Assembly: GCA_965214305.1 (NCBI GenBank)
Contig: OZ243949.1
Coordinates: forward strand, 372,001-436,000
Source of the DNA: Azophilus sp965214305
Lineage (GTDB): Bacteria; Pseudomonadota; Gammaproteobacteria; Pseudomonadales; Azotimanducaceae
Length of the DNA: 64,000 nucleotides
Direction of reading: 5' to 3'
Part shown: piece by piece, positions 1-8,717 of the stretch
Numbering within the stretch: the first letter of the stretch is position 1
Layout: each line of letters opens with the position of its first letter
Notes under the pieces: generated by a model
Seen by the model: the letters and a program-made list of their open reading frames with translations, nothing else
Databases searched by the model: none
Told to the model about the DNA's origin: nothing
Position numbers and translations under genes: made by a program

Positions 1-1618
1 TGGACGCCGAAACGTTCTCGGGAGTTGATCCCGCGGAGGATGCGAACTGCGCCGCCGGCGCCGTCGGCGTGGCGGTGATCGTGTCCGACGCCGCGCCGAG
101 GACCGTCCCGGCCACGGCGCGGATCTGGAAGCTGTACTCCGTGCCGTTGGCCAGGCCGGCCAGGATTTTTGCCGTGGTGTCGGCTCTGGAGTTGGTGAAA
201 TCCGTCCACTCCCCCCAATCCACCGGATCGCCCGTCCCCCGGCGGTACTGGTACTTCGTGATGGCGCTGTTCGACGGGTCGTCCCAACTCAGCTGGACAC
301 GGCGGTCGAGCGCCTCGGCCGCGAGGCCCGTCGGCTTGGCGGGCGCCCCCTGCGGCGTGGCGGACACGGTGTCCGAGTCGGGGCTGAGCAGCGTCCCGGC
401 GCGGGCGCGGATCTGGAAGTCGTAGGCGGTGCCGTTGGTCAGGCCGCCCCTCGTTAGCCTAGTGGTGTTCGCGTCACTGCTGCCGATGGCCGTCCAGCCC
501 CCCCAGCTGCCGCCGCTTGCCCGCTGCCGGACCTGGTACAGGGAGATTCTGCTGTCGCGGGGGTTGTCCCAGCTCAGCACGACCTCGCCGTCGCCCGCCG
601 TGGCCGTCAGGCCGGTCGGCTTGGCCGGCGGCGGGTTGGCGGCCGGCGTGGCGGTGGCGGCGTCCGAGGCGGCGCCTTGCAGCGCCCCGGCGCGGGCGCG
701 GACGCGGAAGCCGTACTGGTCGCCGTTGACCAGGCCGGAGATGCGGCCGCCGGTGGCGCCGGGGCCCGCCCCGGGGCTGAAGTTGCGCCAGCCGCCCCAG
801 GAGCCGGGGGTGACGCGCCAGTTGTCGTACTGGTACGAGGTGATGCGGCTGTCGTCCGAGGCCGTCCAGCGCAGCGTCACCTGGCCGCTGCCCGGGCCCG
901 GCGTCGCGGTGAGGCCGGTCGGCGCGGCGGGGCCGTTGGGGGCGCCCTTGAGGGCGAAGCGGATGGAGGTCCCGATGCCCGGCCCGTTTATCCAATTGCG
1001 ACCGGAAACGAAGCGTCCGGCGTCGGCGATGCTCCAGCCGGCCGCGCCGGTCTGCGCGTTGGATGTGGTAACGGTTAAACCCACATTGGCCGCTGCCCGA
1101 TTCCTGCCGTCATTGACCACGAGGAAATAGGTCGTGCTGGCCGCGAGCGTGGTGCCGGCCGGGGCGGTGAACGTGTTCAGGGCATCTCGAGTGAAGCTGG
1201 ACGGATTGGCGAGCGTCGCCACAAGGGCGCCGGGGTTTGCGCCCCCGCCGGCGCGGATCGTGACAACCGTGTCACGGCCCGACACTTCCCGCAATGGTAT
1301 GTCCACCGCCGAGAGCGTGTAGCCGTAGCCGTTGGAACCGGTGGTGAAGGCCACTGCGACCTGATTTCCAGTGGTGAGTAACAAAGGCTGCCCCGTGTTG
1401 CTGACCAGCGTGTCCTGCGCCTGGGCGGCGGGGGCGAGGGCGGCCAGCAGCGGCAGGGCGAGCAGGGCGGCGGCGGCAAGCGCGCGCAGCGCGCGCCGCG
1501 GTCGGGCGGAAGCGGCGGGGCGGGGCCGCCTTTCAAGGGCCCGGCCCCGGCGGGCGGCGCGGCGGAGGCCCGCCAAGGGGCCGGCCGCGGGGCTGGCGGG
1601 ATGATGGAGGCCCGGCAT
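1..1618 (-). CDS. Secreted fibronectin type III repeat protein (partial, 3' end outside window)
   Basis: Reading from 1618 to the window edge, the minus strand is one open frame. It opens with a long Arg/Pro-rich n-region, then a hydrophobic core (ALAAAALLALPLLAALAP) and a likely signal peptidase site at AQA. A roughly 150-residue beta-rich domain follows, with LVSNTGQ near its start and a TTYFLVVNDG motif, resembling the 'choice-of-anchor R' type. At least three fibronectin type III repeats of about 90 residues come next, each with an LSW/LRW strand, a GGW-type turn and an NGTxYxFQIRA-type strand ending in SATP or TATP. The frame leaves the window in PENVSAS, so more domains lie beyond. Role: probably an exported surface or adhesive protein. 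The start is uncertain: the frame stays open to 2036 and another in-frame ATG lies at 1873, beside the G tract. Confidence 0.75.
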   Translation of the reverse strand, partial: MPGLHHPASPAAGPLAGLRRAARRGRALERRPRPAASARPRRALRALAAAALLALPLLAALAPAAQAQDTLVSNTGQPLLLTTGNQVAVAFTTGSNGYGYTLSAVDIPLREVSGRDTVVTIRAGGGANPGALVATLANPSSFTRDALNTFTAPAGTTLAASTTYFLVVNDGRNRAAANVGLTVTTSNAQTGAAGWSIADAGRFVSGRNWINGPGIGTSIRFALKGAPNGPAAPTGLTATPGPGSGQVTLRWTASDDSRITSYQYDNWRVTPGSWGGWRNFSPGAGPGATGGRISGLVNGDQYGFRVRARAGALQGAASDAATATPAANPPPAKPTGLTATAGDGEVVLSWDNPRDSRISLYQVRQRASGGSWGGWTAIGSSDANTTRLTRGGLTNGTAYDFQIRARAGTLLSPDSDTVSATPQGAPAKPTGLAAEALDRRVQLSWDDPSNSAITKYQYRRGTGDPVDWGEWTDFTNSRADTTAKILAGLANGTEYSFQIRAVAGTVLGAASDTITATPTAPAAQFASSAGSTPENVSAS

Positions 1619-2076
1619 GCGGGCCGCGGTGGAGCGGGCGGGACCGGCGGGAGAGGGTGGCGCCCGAAGCCGGTCCGGGCGGCGGCGGGAGAGAGGTTCA
1701 GGCGCAGAGGCCGGCGGACGGGAGCGGCCCCGGCAGCCGGGGCCGGACGCCGGTTCCGCGGGGATGCCGGCGAGGGGGCGCCCGCCCCGGCCGGCGGCGT
1801 CGGAGCGGGCGTTCCGAAAGCCTTTACATGGCGGCGCGCCCGTCCGGCGCAGACGGCCGCTCACGCCGCGCATTTCGGGGGGGGGGGGGGGGGGGGTGAG
1901 GCGACGACGCGGGCGGAAGGCCGGACGGGCGCGGCATGCCGCGCAGGCATCAACGGTCCGGCCAAGGCATTGATGGATTTGTTTTTTGGCATAGCCGTTC
2001 CGATGCCTCCGGGGCTTTCGATCAAGGATGATAGCTTACCGCAAAACGAGCCCGCACAACACCGATGCGCGGGCTG
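1619..2076. other. Intergenic region upstream of the FnIII gene
   Basis: No convincing gene lies in this 458-bp stretch. It is very GC-rich up to about 1930, which makes all frames spuriously open, then becomes more AT-rich towards 2076. It must hold the promoter of the minus-strand FnIII gene and the 3' end of the E1 beta gene. Its one distinctive element is the 20-base G homopolymer at 1877-1896. Confidence 0.5.
1877..1896. repeat. Homopolymeric tract of 20 G (candidate phase-variation tract)
   Basis: Twenty consecutive G on the plus strand read as poly-C on the coding strand of the FnIII gene. The tract ends 4 nt upstream of an in-frame ATG at 1873 and 258 nt upstream of the preferred start at 1618. 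The frame is open across it, so it lies either in the promoter or leader, or inside an N-terminally extended coding region. Tracts this long slip during replication and are a classic phase-variation device for surface proteins. The exact length in the assembly may be unreliable. Confidence 0.8.
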
Positions 2077-3075
2077 CTAGATAGCGAGTTGCGCTTTGGC
2101 CTCCGTCACGATGCGCGCGGCATTGGGGACATAATGCGATTCCAGCGCCGGGCTAAACGGCACCGGTGAAAAGGGTGCTCCCACCCGGGCGATGGGCGCG
2201 TCGAGATAGTCGAAGGCCAGCTCTTGCAGTTGCGCGGCCACTTCGCCGCCAAAGCCACCGAAGCGCACCGCCTCGTGTACGATCATTGCCCGGTGCGTCT
2301 TCCGTAAAGAAGCCACCACCCTGTCGGTATCAAAGGGTTGCAGTGTGCGCGGGTCGATCACCTCCGCGTCGATGCCGAATTCGGTGAGTTGCTCTGCGGC
2401 GCTCAGCGCCTCATGCACCATGCGCCCGGTGGCGATGATGGTGTAGTTGGAGCCGGGGCGGACAATGTTCGCCTCGCCCAGCGGAATGGCATAAGGCTCT
2501 TCCGGCACCGGCCCCGTCATGGCGAGCGACATCTTGTTGAGAATGACGAACACGGGGTTATCGTCGCGAGCGGCGCTGATAATGAGGCCCTTGGCGTCGT
2601 AGGGTGTCGAGGCCATCGTCACCTTCAGGCCGGGGATATGACAAATCCAGGCCTCCAGGCTCTGGCTGTGCTGGGCGGCAAGGTTGCCGCCGGCGCCCGC
2701 CATGCTGAGTATGGTGACGGGCAGTGTGGCGCGTCCGCCGAACATGTAGCGCATCTTGGCGAGTTGGTTGGCAATCTCGTCCATGCACTCGCCCATGAAG
2801 TCAATGAACATGACATCAATGATCGGACGGCAGCCCGTGGCGGCGGCACCCACGCCGAGGCCGACGATGCCTTCCTCGGAGATGGGTGTATCGATTACCC
2901 GCTCCGGCCCGAATTCCTCAAGCAGGCCCTGAAAGTAACCGTAAACACCGCCGGCCCCAGCGACATCCTCGCCGGCCACGAAGGCATCGGGTTGCTCCCG
3001 CAATACCGATCGCAAGCCGTCCCCGATAGCAGAGACATAGGTTATTTCTTTATTTTTTTCATCTGTTTGGGGCAT
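2077..3075 (-). CDS. 2-oxo acid / acetoin dehydrogenase E1 component, beta subunit
   Basis: A 332-residue transketolase-like protein of the PdhB/AcoB family. It pairs with the alpha subunit to decarboxylate a 2-oxo acid (pyruvate, acetoin or a branched-chain acid) using thiamine diphosphate. Diagnostic segments are ITYVSAIGDGLRSVL at the N-terminus, ISEEGIVGLGVGAAATG (contains the activating Glu), the QHSQSLEAW segment and DPRTLQPFDTDRVVAS in the C-terminal domain. The ATG at 3075 has an AAGGAA ribosome site and MPQTDEK begins family similarity; the frame continues upstream into repeat DNA, so longer starts were rejected. Its partner gene lies upstream on the same strand, 187 bp away. No E2 or E3 gene is nearby, so the substrate is undetermined. 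Confidence 0.85.
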   Translation of the reverse strand: MPQTDEKNKEITYVSAIGDGLRSVLREQPDAFVAGEDVAGAGGVYGYFQGLLEEFGPERVIDTPISEEGIVGLGVGAAATGCRPIIDVMFIDFMGECMDEIANQLAKMRYMFGGRATLPVTILSMAGAGGNLAAQHSQSLEAWICHIPGLKVTMASTPYDAKGLIISAARDDNPVFVILNKMSLAMTGPVPEEPYAIPLGEANIVRPGSNYTIIATGRMVHEALSAAEQLTEFGIDAEVIDPRTLQPFDTDRVVASLRKTHRAMIVHEAVRFGGFGGEVAAQLQELAFDYLDAPIARVGAPFSPVPFSPALESHYVPNAARIVTEAKAQLAI

Positions 3076-3142
3076 TTTATTCAATTTCCTTCGAGATAGT
3101 GCCAGAACCAGTTTTTGCTTACGTTGGGAGCCCGAGCCATAG

Positions 3143-3262
3143 GCAACGAAATCGACCGGCCGACGGGGCGGATGAGAGCGGCTTTGCGGCCGCGAATTCC
3201 GCAGGCAGAGGCTCCCAGGGGACGGATGAGAGTGGATTTGCGGGCGCACATTGCCAGGCGGG
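3143..3262. repeat. Family A palindromic repeat, copy 1 (right arm and tail)
   Basis: This segment contains the family A right arm (about 3143-3215: GCAACGAAATCGACCGGCC, a GACGGGGCGGATGAG core, an AATTCCGC motif and GGCAGAGGCTCC). It is followed by a second degenerate GACGGATGAGAGTGGATTTG unit. It sits between the E1 alpha and E1 beta genes and ends at the E1 alpha stop codon. Near-identical arms recur at 35678-35822 and 37389-37548. Confidence 0.8.
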
Positions 3263-4234
3263 CTAGGCGTAAACGTCTTCGGTAATCGTGGCGGGGTCGG
3301 GGAAAGGGCTTTGCTCGGCAAACTCAATGGCCGCGTCGATTTGCTCGCGAATCTCCGCCCGCACCGCCTCGGCCGCTTCCGGCGACAGCACCGCCTGTTC
3401 GGCAAGGCGAGCCTCGAAACCCTCAATGGGGTCTTTGCGCCGCCATTGCTCAACTTCCTCGTCGGTGCGGTAGTTCAAGCCCATGCCGCGCACGCCCACA
3501 TGGTCGTAGTAGCGGTAGGTTTTGCATTCGAGCAGGGTAGGGCCGTCGCCGTGCCGGGCGCGCTTGATGGCCGCGCCCGCCGCTTCGTACACGGCCACCA
3601 CATCCATGCCGTCCACCACCACGCCCGGCATGCCGTAGCCGGGGGCCCGGTCCGCCACATCAACGATGGCCTGATGATTGGCCTGGGCTGTGTATTCCCC
3701 GTAGCCGTTGTTTTCGCAAACGAAGATGCAGGGCAGTCTGTACAGCCCCGCCATGTTGGCGGCTTCGTGGAAGGCGCCTTCGTTGCTCGCGCCATCGCCG
3801 AAAAAGCAGACGGTGACACGATCGGTTTTCTTGAATTTGCACGAAAAGGCGGCACCCATGGCGATGGTGGTGCCCGCCCCGACGATGCCGTTGGCACCGA
3901 GCATGCCGATCTCAAGGTTGGATACATGCATGCTGCCGCCCTTACCCTTGCAGTAGCCCGTGGCCTTGCCGTACAGCTCGGCGAACATGTATTTGAAGTC
4001 GCCGCCCTTGGCGATCAGGTGGCCGTGGCCGCGGTGGGTGCTGGTGATGTAATCGCTATCCGACAGATGCGCCATGACACCGGCGGCAACGGCCTCTTCG
4101 CCAACATAGAGATGCAGGGCTCCCGGAATTTTGCCGTTCTCCATCATCTTGCCCGCGGTTTCCTCAAAGAGGCGGATGCGCACCATGCGCCGGTGCATAT
4201 CGAGCAGAACAGCATCGGTTATCTCGTTGCTCAA
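3263..4234 (-). CDS. 2-oxo acid / acetoin dehydrogenase E1 component, alpha subunit
   Basis: A 323-residue thiamine diphosphate enzyme subunit of the AcoA/PdhA family. The cofactor motif is clear: GDGASNEGAFHEA followed by the closing NN of FVCENNGYGE. Also visible are the THRGHGH segment, KGGSMH and a YDHVGV phosphorylation-loop-like stretch. Start choice: GGAGG at 4240-4244 sits 5 nt before a TTG at 4234, which fits better than the in-frame TTG at 4246, because 4246 would place the ribosome site inside the gene. The beta-subunit gene follows downstream on the same strand. Without a linked E2 or E3 the true substrate cannot be told; acetoin, pyruvate or a branched-chain 2-oxo acid are possible. 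Confidence 0.85.
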   Translation of the reverse strand: MSNEITDAVLLDMHRRMVRIRLFEETAGKMMENGKIPGALHLYVGEEAVAAGVMAHLSDSDYITSTHRGHGHLIAKGGDFKYMFAELYGKATGYCKGKGGSMHVSNLEIGMLGANGIVGAGTTIAMGAAFSCKFKKTDRVTVCFFGDGASNEGAFHEAANMAGLYRLPCIFVCENNGYGEYTAQANHQAIVDVADRAPGYGMPGVVVDGMDVVAVYEAAGAAIKRARHGDGPTLLECKTYRYYDHVGVRGMGLNYRTDEEVEQWRRKDPIEGFEARLAEQAVLSPEAAEAVRAEIREQIDAAIEFAEQSPFPDPATITEDVYA

Positions 4235-4477
4235 GGCTTCCTCCAAGCGTTTTTTCGCCTATATTTGACCCTTTATATCGGAAGGACGGCGCGGTGACTA
4301 CATTCGCGAAAGCCTTGGCGGCGCAGCGAATGCGCTCGCGGCGGCGCAATTGCCGTTCGGTCATGTTTCTCATTGTGTGGTTGCCCGTTTGCTTGCCGCC
4401 CATGTCAAGCCGCCGGCCAACCGGTCCCGACCGCTGGCGGGTATGGTGATTGCGGATGGTCGGCCATAGTGGATTGT

Positions 4478-5128
4478 TTAGCTTTCCGGTGGCCGCTCCA
4501 CGCGGCCAAGTACGTCTTGAAAGCTGCGCCGCAACTCGCGCTTGAGCCAATCGAGCATCTTGCGAACCGGCACCTCCGGTCCATCCACGATGCACGCCAA
4601 GGCCATGCCCTCAAGCAGGTAGCGGGTGAGGTAGATGGCCCGTTCAAAGGCTTCGGACAACGCCAAGTCCGGGAACAGATTGCGCGTATTCTCCTCCCAG
4701 GCGGCTTGGAAGTCGTGTAGGGCGGGCAACAGCACTTCTTCGAGTTCGGGGTCGGTGCGTGCCGCCATCTTCAGTTCCATGAACACCACGAATACCGGCG
4801 TGTTCAGTTGTTCCCAGTAGGCATCAATGCCTTCGCCAACGCGGCTGTATATGGCTCCCCGCTGGACGGATGTTTCGCCCTCGACAAACATGTCGAGCCG
4901 TTTGTTGTTGAGGTGCAACACCGTGGCCTTGATGAGCTCAATGCGTGTCGGGAAATGATGCAACATGGCGCCTCGCGACACGCCGGCCCGGTTGGAAACA
5001 TGCTCGGTGGTGGTATTGCGGTAGCCGTATTCGAAAAAGCAATCCACCGCCGCGTCCAGGATGGTTGTTTGCGTTAGCTCGCTTTTGGTTTGCTGCCAGG
5101 TTTTGTTGAGTTCTGGTGCCGATGGCAT
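4478..5128 (-). CDS. TetR family transcriptional regulator
   Basis: A 216-residue repressor-type protein. The N-terminal helix-turn-helix is typical: TILDAAVDCFFEYGYRNTTT, then VSNRAGVSRGAMLHHFPTR at about residues 20-62. A helical ligand-binding domain follows. It is divergent from the Rieske oxygenase operon, sharing a 176-bp intergenic region that contains that operon's promoter, and is upstream of the E1 genes on the same strand. The likely job is ligand-responsive control of the oxygenase operon, itself, or both. The ligand is unknown. Confidence 0.85.
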   Translation of the reverse strand: MPSAPELNKTWQQTKSELTQTTILDAAVDCFFEYGYRNTTTEHVSNRAGVSRGAMLHHFPTRIELIKATVLHLNNKRLDMFVEGETSVQRGAIYSRVGEGIDAYWEQLNTPVFVVFMELKMAARTDPELEEVLLPALHDFQAAWEENTRNLFPDLALSEAFERAIYLTRYLLEGMALACIVDGPEVPVRKMLDWLKRELRRSFQDVLGRVERPPES

Positions 5129-5231
5129 GGCGGGGTCCGGGTAACGGTCGAGTTATTATCAGGGAATCGGCGCACGGCGCACAATCTGTTACCTGATTGG
5201 CATCCCGTGCCGCCCCGGCGAAAAAACCGTC

Positions 5232-5260
5232 TTGACTGACCTTTTTTGCCCTCCTATGCT
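5232..5260 (+). promoter_or_regulatory. Sigma-70 promoter of the Rieske oxygenase operon
   Basis: TTGACT (5232-5237), a 17-nt spacer and TATGCT (5255-5260) form a strong-looking sigma-70 promoter. It sits 45 nt upstream of the oxygenase ATG, in the region shared with the divergent TetR gene, so a TetR operator would be expected to overlap it. No unmistakable operator palindrome was seen. Confidence 0.65.
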
Positions 5261-5304
5261 CACATCTTTCGGGAGGGCCGGTGCAACCGGCAAGGATTGA
5301 GGCA

Positions 5305-6702
5305 ATGACGGTATACCGGAAAATTGAGCGTTTCGCCGACCTGCGGACGTCGAAAACACCCGCCCATAAAGAGCCGGACCCGGAGCTCGGCCACGATTTG
5401 ATCCCCAAGGAGCGCTATACCTCGCCCGAATTCATGAAACTCGAATGGGAGCGCCTCTGGACCAAGCTGTGGTTGATTGGTGCCTGGGCGGGCGATTTGC
5501 GTAACCCCGGCGATTACGTCACCCACAAAATCGGCAATGAACAGATCGTCCTGACCAAAGACGAGCATCACCAATACAACGCCTTCTACAACGTTTGTTC
5601 GCACCGGGGTAACCAGGTTGCCTATGGCAAGGGCGGCAACACCAAAACCTTCCGCTGTTCCTACCACCTGTGGGAATACAACCTGCGTGGTGAACTTATC
5701 CATGTGCCGGATGCGGAAACCTTTCCCCAGGGCGCGCCTTGCGACAAGCTCTCCATCGTCAAACTGCCCTGCGATAGCTGGGGGGGTTGGGTTTGGTTCA
5801 GCCTCAATGCCGATGCCGAACCGCTGCGCGACTTTCTGGGCATCATCCCGGAACATCTCGACCCCTATCATTTCGAGCGTATGACGCTGATTAACGATGT
5901 CACCGTCGAATGGGATTGCAACTGGAAGACATCGGTTGATGCCTTCAACGAAACCTATCATGTCCTGGGCACCCATCCCCAGCTCAAAACCATGCTTGAA
6001 GACATGGATGTGCAGATCGACTGCTACGAGCGTCATAATCGCTACCTGATTCCGTTTGGCTGCGTCAGCACCCACATTGAGGACGGCACCATCATCACCG
6101 AGGAACTCAAGGACTACATGCGCCTGAACATGCTCGACCCGGATACCTATAAGGGCGACGGGCTCGGTGTGCGCCGTGCCGTGCAGTTGAATTGGCGCAA
6201 GCTTGCCAAGCGCATGGGCTACGACTTCGATGATCTCAACGACGATCAGTTATCCGACGACTACCACTACCTCATCTTCCCCAACATCACCCTGAACATT
6301 CACTGCAACAGTGTCATGTTGTTCCGGCAACGGCCGCACGAGACCGATCCGAACAAGATGTATTACGACTTGCAGAATTACGTCCTGGTACCGGATGCGC
6401 AAGACCACGCGGATGGGCGCGACAATGGCGCGCCGGACGCCAATGGCGGCCGCAGCGCAACCGGGCAGAGCGCACAGCTGCCGGCTGGCATGGAGCGCCC
6501 GCCGCACCGCCAGTTCAAGCACGGCGAGGAGTCCATCGGCGAAGTGCTCGACCAGGATGCCTCCAATCTGGCGATGGTACAAAACGGCATGAACTCGGCG
6601 GGCTATCGGGGGCTGTGGATTTCCAACCAGGAACTGCGCATCCGGCATTTTCACAAAACCCTTGACGATTACATCCATCGCAATCCCATCAAGTGGATCT
6701 GA
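5305..6702 (+). CDS. Rieske non-heme iron ring-hydroxylating oxygenase, alpha subunit
   Basis: A 465-residue oxygenase alpha subunit. The Rieske [2Fe-2S] site is CSHRGNQ followed by CSYHLWEYN (C-x-H, then C-x2-H) at about residues 98-125. The catalytic domain has the mononuclear-iron motif DAFNETYHVLGTHPQ, with the Asp that bridges electron transfer and two His ligands. A candidate third ligand is the Asp in LDQDASNLAMVQNG. Such enzymes dihydroxylate, hydroxylate or demethylate aromatic or terpenoid substrates with electrons from a ferredoxin, which here is the next gene. A GTG at 5281 is an alternative start; the ATG with AAGG 9 nt upstream is preferred. No beta subunit is present, which suggests an alpha-only trimeric enzyme. 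Confidence 0.88.
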   Translation: MTVYRKIERFADLRTSKTPAHKEPDPELGHDLIPKERYTSPEFMKLEWERLWTKLWLIGAWAGDLRNPGDYVTHKIGNEQIVLTKDEHHQYNAFYNVCSHRGNQVAYGKGGNTKTFRCSYHLWEYNLRGELIHVPDAETFPQGAPCDKLSIVKLPCDSWGGWVWFSLNADAEPLRDFLGIIPEHLDPYHFERMTLINDVTVEWDCNWKTSVDAFNETYHVLGTHPQLKTMLEDMDVQIDCYERHNRYLIPFGCVSTHIEDGTIITEELKDYMRLNMLDPDTYKGDGLGVRRAVQLNWRKLAKRMGYDFDDLNDDQLSDDYHYLIFPNITLNIHCNSVMLFRQRPHETDPNKMYYDLQNYVLVPDAQDHADGRDNGAPDANGGRSATGQSAQLPAGMERPPHRQFKHGEESIGEVLDQDASNLAMVQNGMNSAGYRGLWISNQELRIRHFHKTLDDYIHRNPIKWI

Positions 6703-6706
6703 TGGC

Positions 6707-7051
6707 ATGACCGCCGCCGTCGCAATCGCAGAGGTCGGCGAGGGCGAGATGGTGGCCTGCGAAGTCGATGGCGCCCAAGTGCTCATTTGCCAGGTGGGCG
6801 GTCGCTTTTACGCCGTCCACAACCAGTGCAGCCATGCTCGGCAGATGCTGCACGGCGGTACCTTGGTGGGCCATCAAATTCGCTGTCCGTTACACGGCGG
6901 GCGCTTTGATGTCCGTACCGGCGAGTGTCAGGGGCCGCCGGCGACCAGGCCCATTCAGACCTTGCCGATCCAGCTTGAGAAGGGGCGGGTGCATGTCGAT
7001 GTATCCGCGTTGGCGGAGCGTCCGCGGCCAAGGTTCGGGCCCTTGAACTGA
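6707..7051 (+). CDS. Rieske [2Fe-2S] ferredoxin component
   Basis: A 114-residue single-domain Rieske ferredoxin. The cluster ligands are CSHARQML and CPLHGGRFD (C-x-H, x17, C-x2-H), followed by the TGECQGPPATRPI proline loop. It most likely passes electrons to the Rieske oxygenase whose stop codon lies 4 nt upstream. The ATG at 6707 is the first codon giving family-like sequence. No flavoprotein reductase gene is linked, so the reductase must be encoded elsewhere. Confidence 0.88.
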   Translation: MTAAVAIAEVGEGEMVACEVDGAQVLICQVGGRFYAVHNQCSHARQMLHGGTLVGHQIRCPLHGGRFDVRTGECQGPPATRPIQTLPIQLEKGRVHVDVSALAERPRPRFGPLN

Positions 7052-7195
7052 ATGACCCATGCACCCGACGCGAGCCCAACGAAAGCGGAAAACCGCATCA
7101 AAATGCGCCGCTTGGGGCCGACGCCGGTTTACTCGCATTGCGCAATCCGCTTCAATCGGCAATCTCATCAACCACTAATAACCCAAGGACACAAC

Positions 7196-7954
7196 ATGGA
7201 TCTACAATTGCAGGGCGGTAAAGCGCTCATTACCGGCGGCAGCCGCGGCATTGGCCGCGCCATTGCCGAAGCCTTGGCGGACGAAGGGTGCGATGTCGCC
7301 ATCTGTGCGCGCGGCGAAGACGGCGTACAGGCCGCTGTCGAGGCCCTATCCGCAAAAGGCGTCAAGGCTGTTGGCCAAGCGGTGGATGTGGGTGATGGCG
7401 ATGCGCTCAAGGCTTGGGTCGAGGCTTCCGCCGCGGCGCTTGGCGGCATCGACAACATCGTCTCCAACGTCTCCGGCGGCAACGGTCGCACGGAACAGGA
7501 TTGGCGCTCCAATTTCGAGCACGACATGCTCGGAACGGTGCGCATGGTGGAAGCCGCCATGCCGCATTTGGAAAAATCCGACAACGGCAGCGTGCTCGTT
7601 ATTTCCACCACGGCGGCCATCGAAAGCTTCATCGGTCCTCACTCCTACAACGCCATCAAGGCGGCATTGCTCAACTACTCCGGTGCCTTGGCGCAGGAAG
7701 CGGGCACCAAGGGCATTCGCGTGAATGCCATCTCCCCCGGCCCCATCATGATTGCAGGCGGTGCCTGGGATAACATCAAAAAGCATATGACGCCCTTCTA
7801 TGAGTCCACCCTCGCCGGTATACCGGTAGGGCGCATGGGTCGCGCCGAAGAAGTGGCCGCCCAAGCCGTGCTGCTCGCCAGCCCGCTTGGCGCCTACACC
7901 AACGGTACCAACATCGTTATTGATGGTGGCTTCACCAAGCGCATCCAGTTCTGA
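7196..7954 (+). CDS. SDR family NAD(P)-dependent oxidoreductase
   Basis: A 252-residue classical short-chain dehydrogenase. The cofactor motif is ITGGSRGIG (residues 12-20), the catalytic pair is SYNAIK (Y-x3-K), and PGPI follows the active site. The start is ATG at 7196 with AAGGA 7 nt upstream; the open frame continues upstream but without similarity. It belongs to the oxygenase operon and may oxidise a dihydrodiol or alcohol formed by the Rieske enzyme, or act as a 3-oxoacyl reductase. Operon position is the only evidence for the substrate. Confidence 0.87.
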   Translation: MDLQLQGGKALITGGSRGIGRAIAEALADEGCDVAICARGEDGVQAAVEALSAKGVKAVGQAVDVGDGDALKAWVEASAAALGGIDNIVSNVSGGNGRTEQDWRSNFEHDMLGTVRMVEAAMPHLEKSDNGSVLVISTTAAIESFIGPHSYNAIKAALLNYSGALAQEAGTKGIRVNAISPGPIMIAGGAWDNIKKHMTPFYESTLAGIPVGRMGRAEEVAAQAVLLASPLGAYTNGTNIVIDGGFTKRIQF

Positions 7955-7961
7955 GCCGGCC

Positions 7962-8717
7962 ATGAGCGAACAAAGAGCTATCAGGGCCTACATGGTGGCC
8001 GCCGGCAAATTCCATGACATCGACCACGCGCGGCTTGAGTTGTTGAAGCTGTTGGCGGAAGACGAGCGTATTCGCGTACAGGTCGCCGCGGACTTCCACG
8101 ACTTGGAGGCGATAGGCGAATCGGATTTCCTGGTGACCTACACCTGCGACCATATACCAACGGACGACGAGCAGCTGGCGTTGCGCGACTACGTCGCCTC
8201 GGGCAAAAGTTGGTTCGCTTTACACGGCACCAATGCCATTACTCGCTTCCTTGAGGATGGTCGTGTCGATACCCCGGAGAGCGCGCCGGTTCTCATGGAA
8301 ACCCTGGGTACGCAGTTTATGGCCCACCCTCCCATCCAGCCGTTCAAGGTTAGGGTCTCCGATCCGGAACATGAGCTGGTCAAGGGCATCGGCGAGTTTG
8401 AAACGGACGACGAGCTCTATCTGTGCCGCATCCATGGCGAGTTGCAAGTGTTGCTGGAAACCCGCTTCCACGGGGAATGCCAAGGCTGGGTCAACGACCA
8501 GTGGCCAAAGGATGAACCGCGCCCGGTTTACTACATCAACCGGGTCGGCGACGGCGAGGTGCTCTTCCTCAACCTGGGACACAGCCGCGGTCATTACGAC
8601 ATGCAGCCGCTGATGGATTATTACCCGGAAATCGAACGCGGTAGCTGGAAGCGGGAGGAGTTCTATGAGCTGCTGCGGCGGGGTATTCGGTATTGCGCCG
8701 ACAGAATCGCGGCCTGA
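7962..8717 (+). CDS. ThuA-like domain protein
   Basis: A 251-residue protein with the ThuA fold, related to class I glutamine amidotransferases. Visible segments are VTYTCDHIP, LRDYVASGKSWFALHGTN (residues 68-90), an NDQWPKDEPRPVYY stretch and LFLNLGHSRGHYD near the C-terminus. ThuA proteins are linked to trehalose/sugar utilisation and to dehydrogenase operons; the exact reaction is unsettled. It starts 7 nt after the SDR stop, so it is the last gene of the Rieske operon. Confidence 0.75.
   Translation: MSEQRAIRAYMVAAGKFHDIDHARLELLKLLAEDERIRVQVAADFHDLEAIGESDFLVTYTCDHIPTDDEQLALRDYVASGKSWFALHGTNAITRFLEDGRVDTPESAPVLMETLGTQFMAHPPIQPFKVRVSDPEHELVKGIGEFETDDELYLCRIHGELQVLLETRFHGECQGWVNDQWPKDEPRPVYYINRVGDGEVLFLNLGHSRGHYDMQPLMDYYPEIERGSWKREEFYELLRRGIRYCADRIAA

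Noticed and set aside
429..1130. Long plus-strand frames over the first 1.6 kb
   Set aside because: The minus-strand frame has a signal peptide and fibronectin repeats; the plus-strand frames are shadows in very GC-rich DNA.
1601..2080. A 159-codon plus-strand frame that crosses the poly-G tract
   Set aside because: It is mostly Gly/Arg/Ala from GC-rich DNA and the tract itself, with no domain-like sequence.
3251..4297. A 348-codon plus-strand frame opposite the E1 alpha gene
   Set aside because: The minus strand carries the TPP motif and all E1 alpha landmarks; the plus-strand frame has none.
4164..4595. A 143-codon minus-strand frame between E1 alpha and the TetR gene
   Set aside because: It overlaps both real genes in another frame, has a composition unlike a protein (many Arg and Trp) and no recognisable motif.
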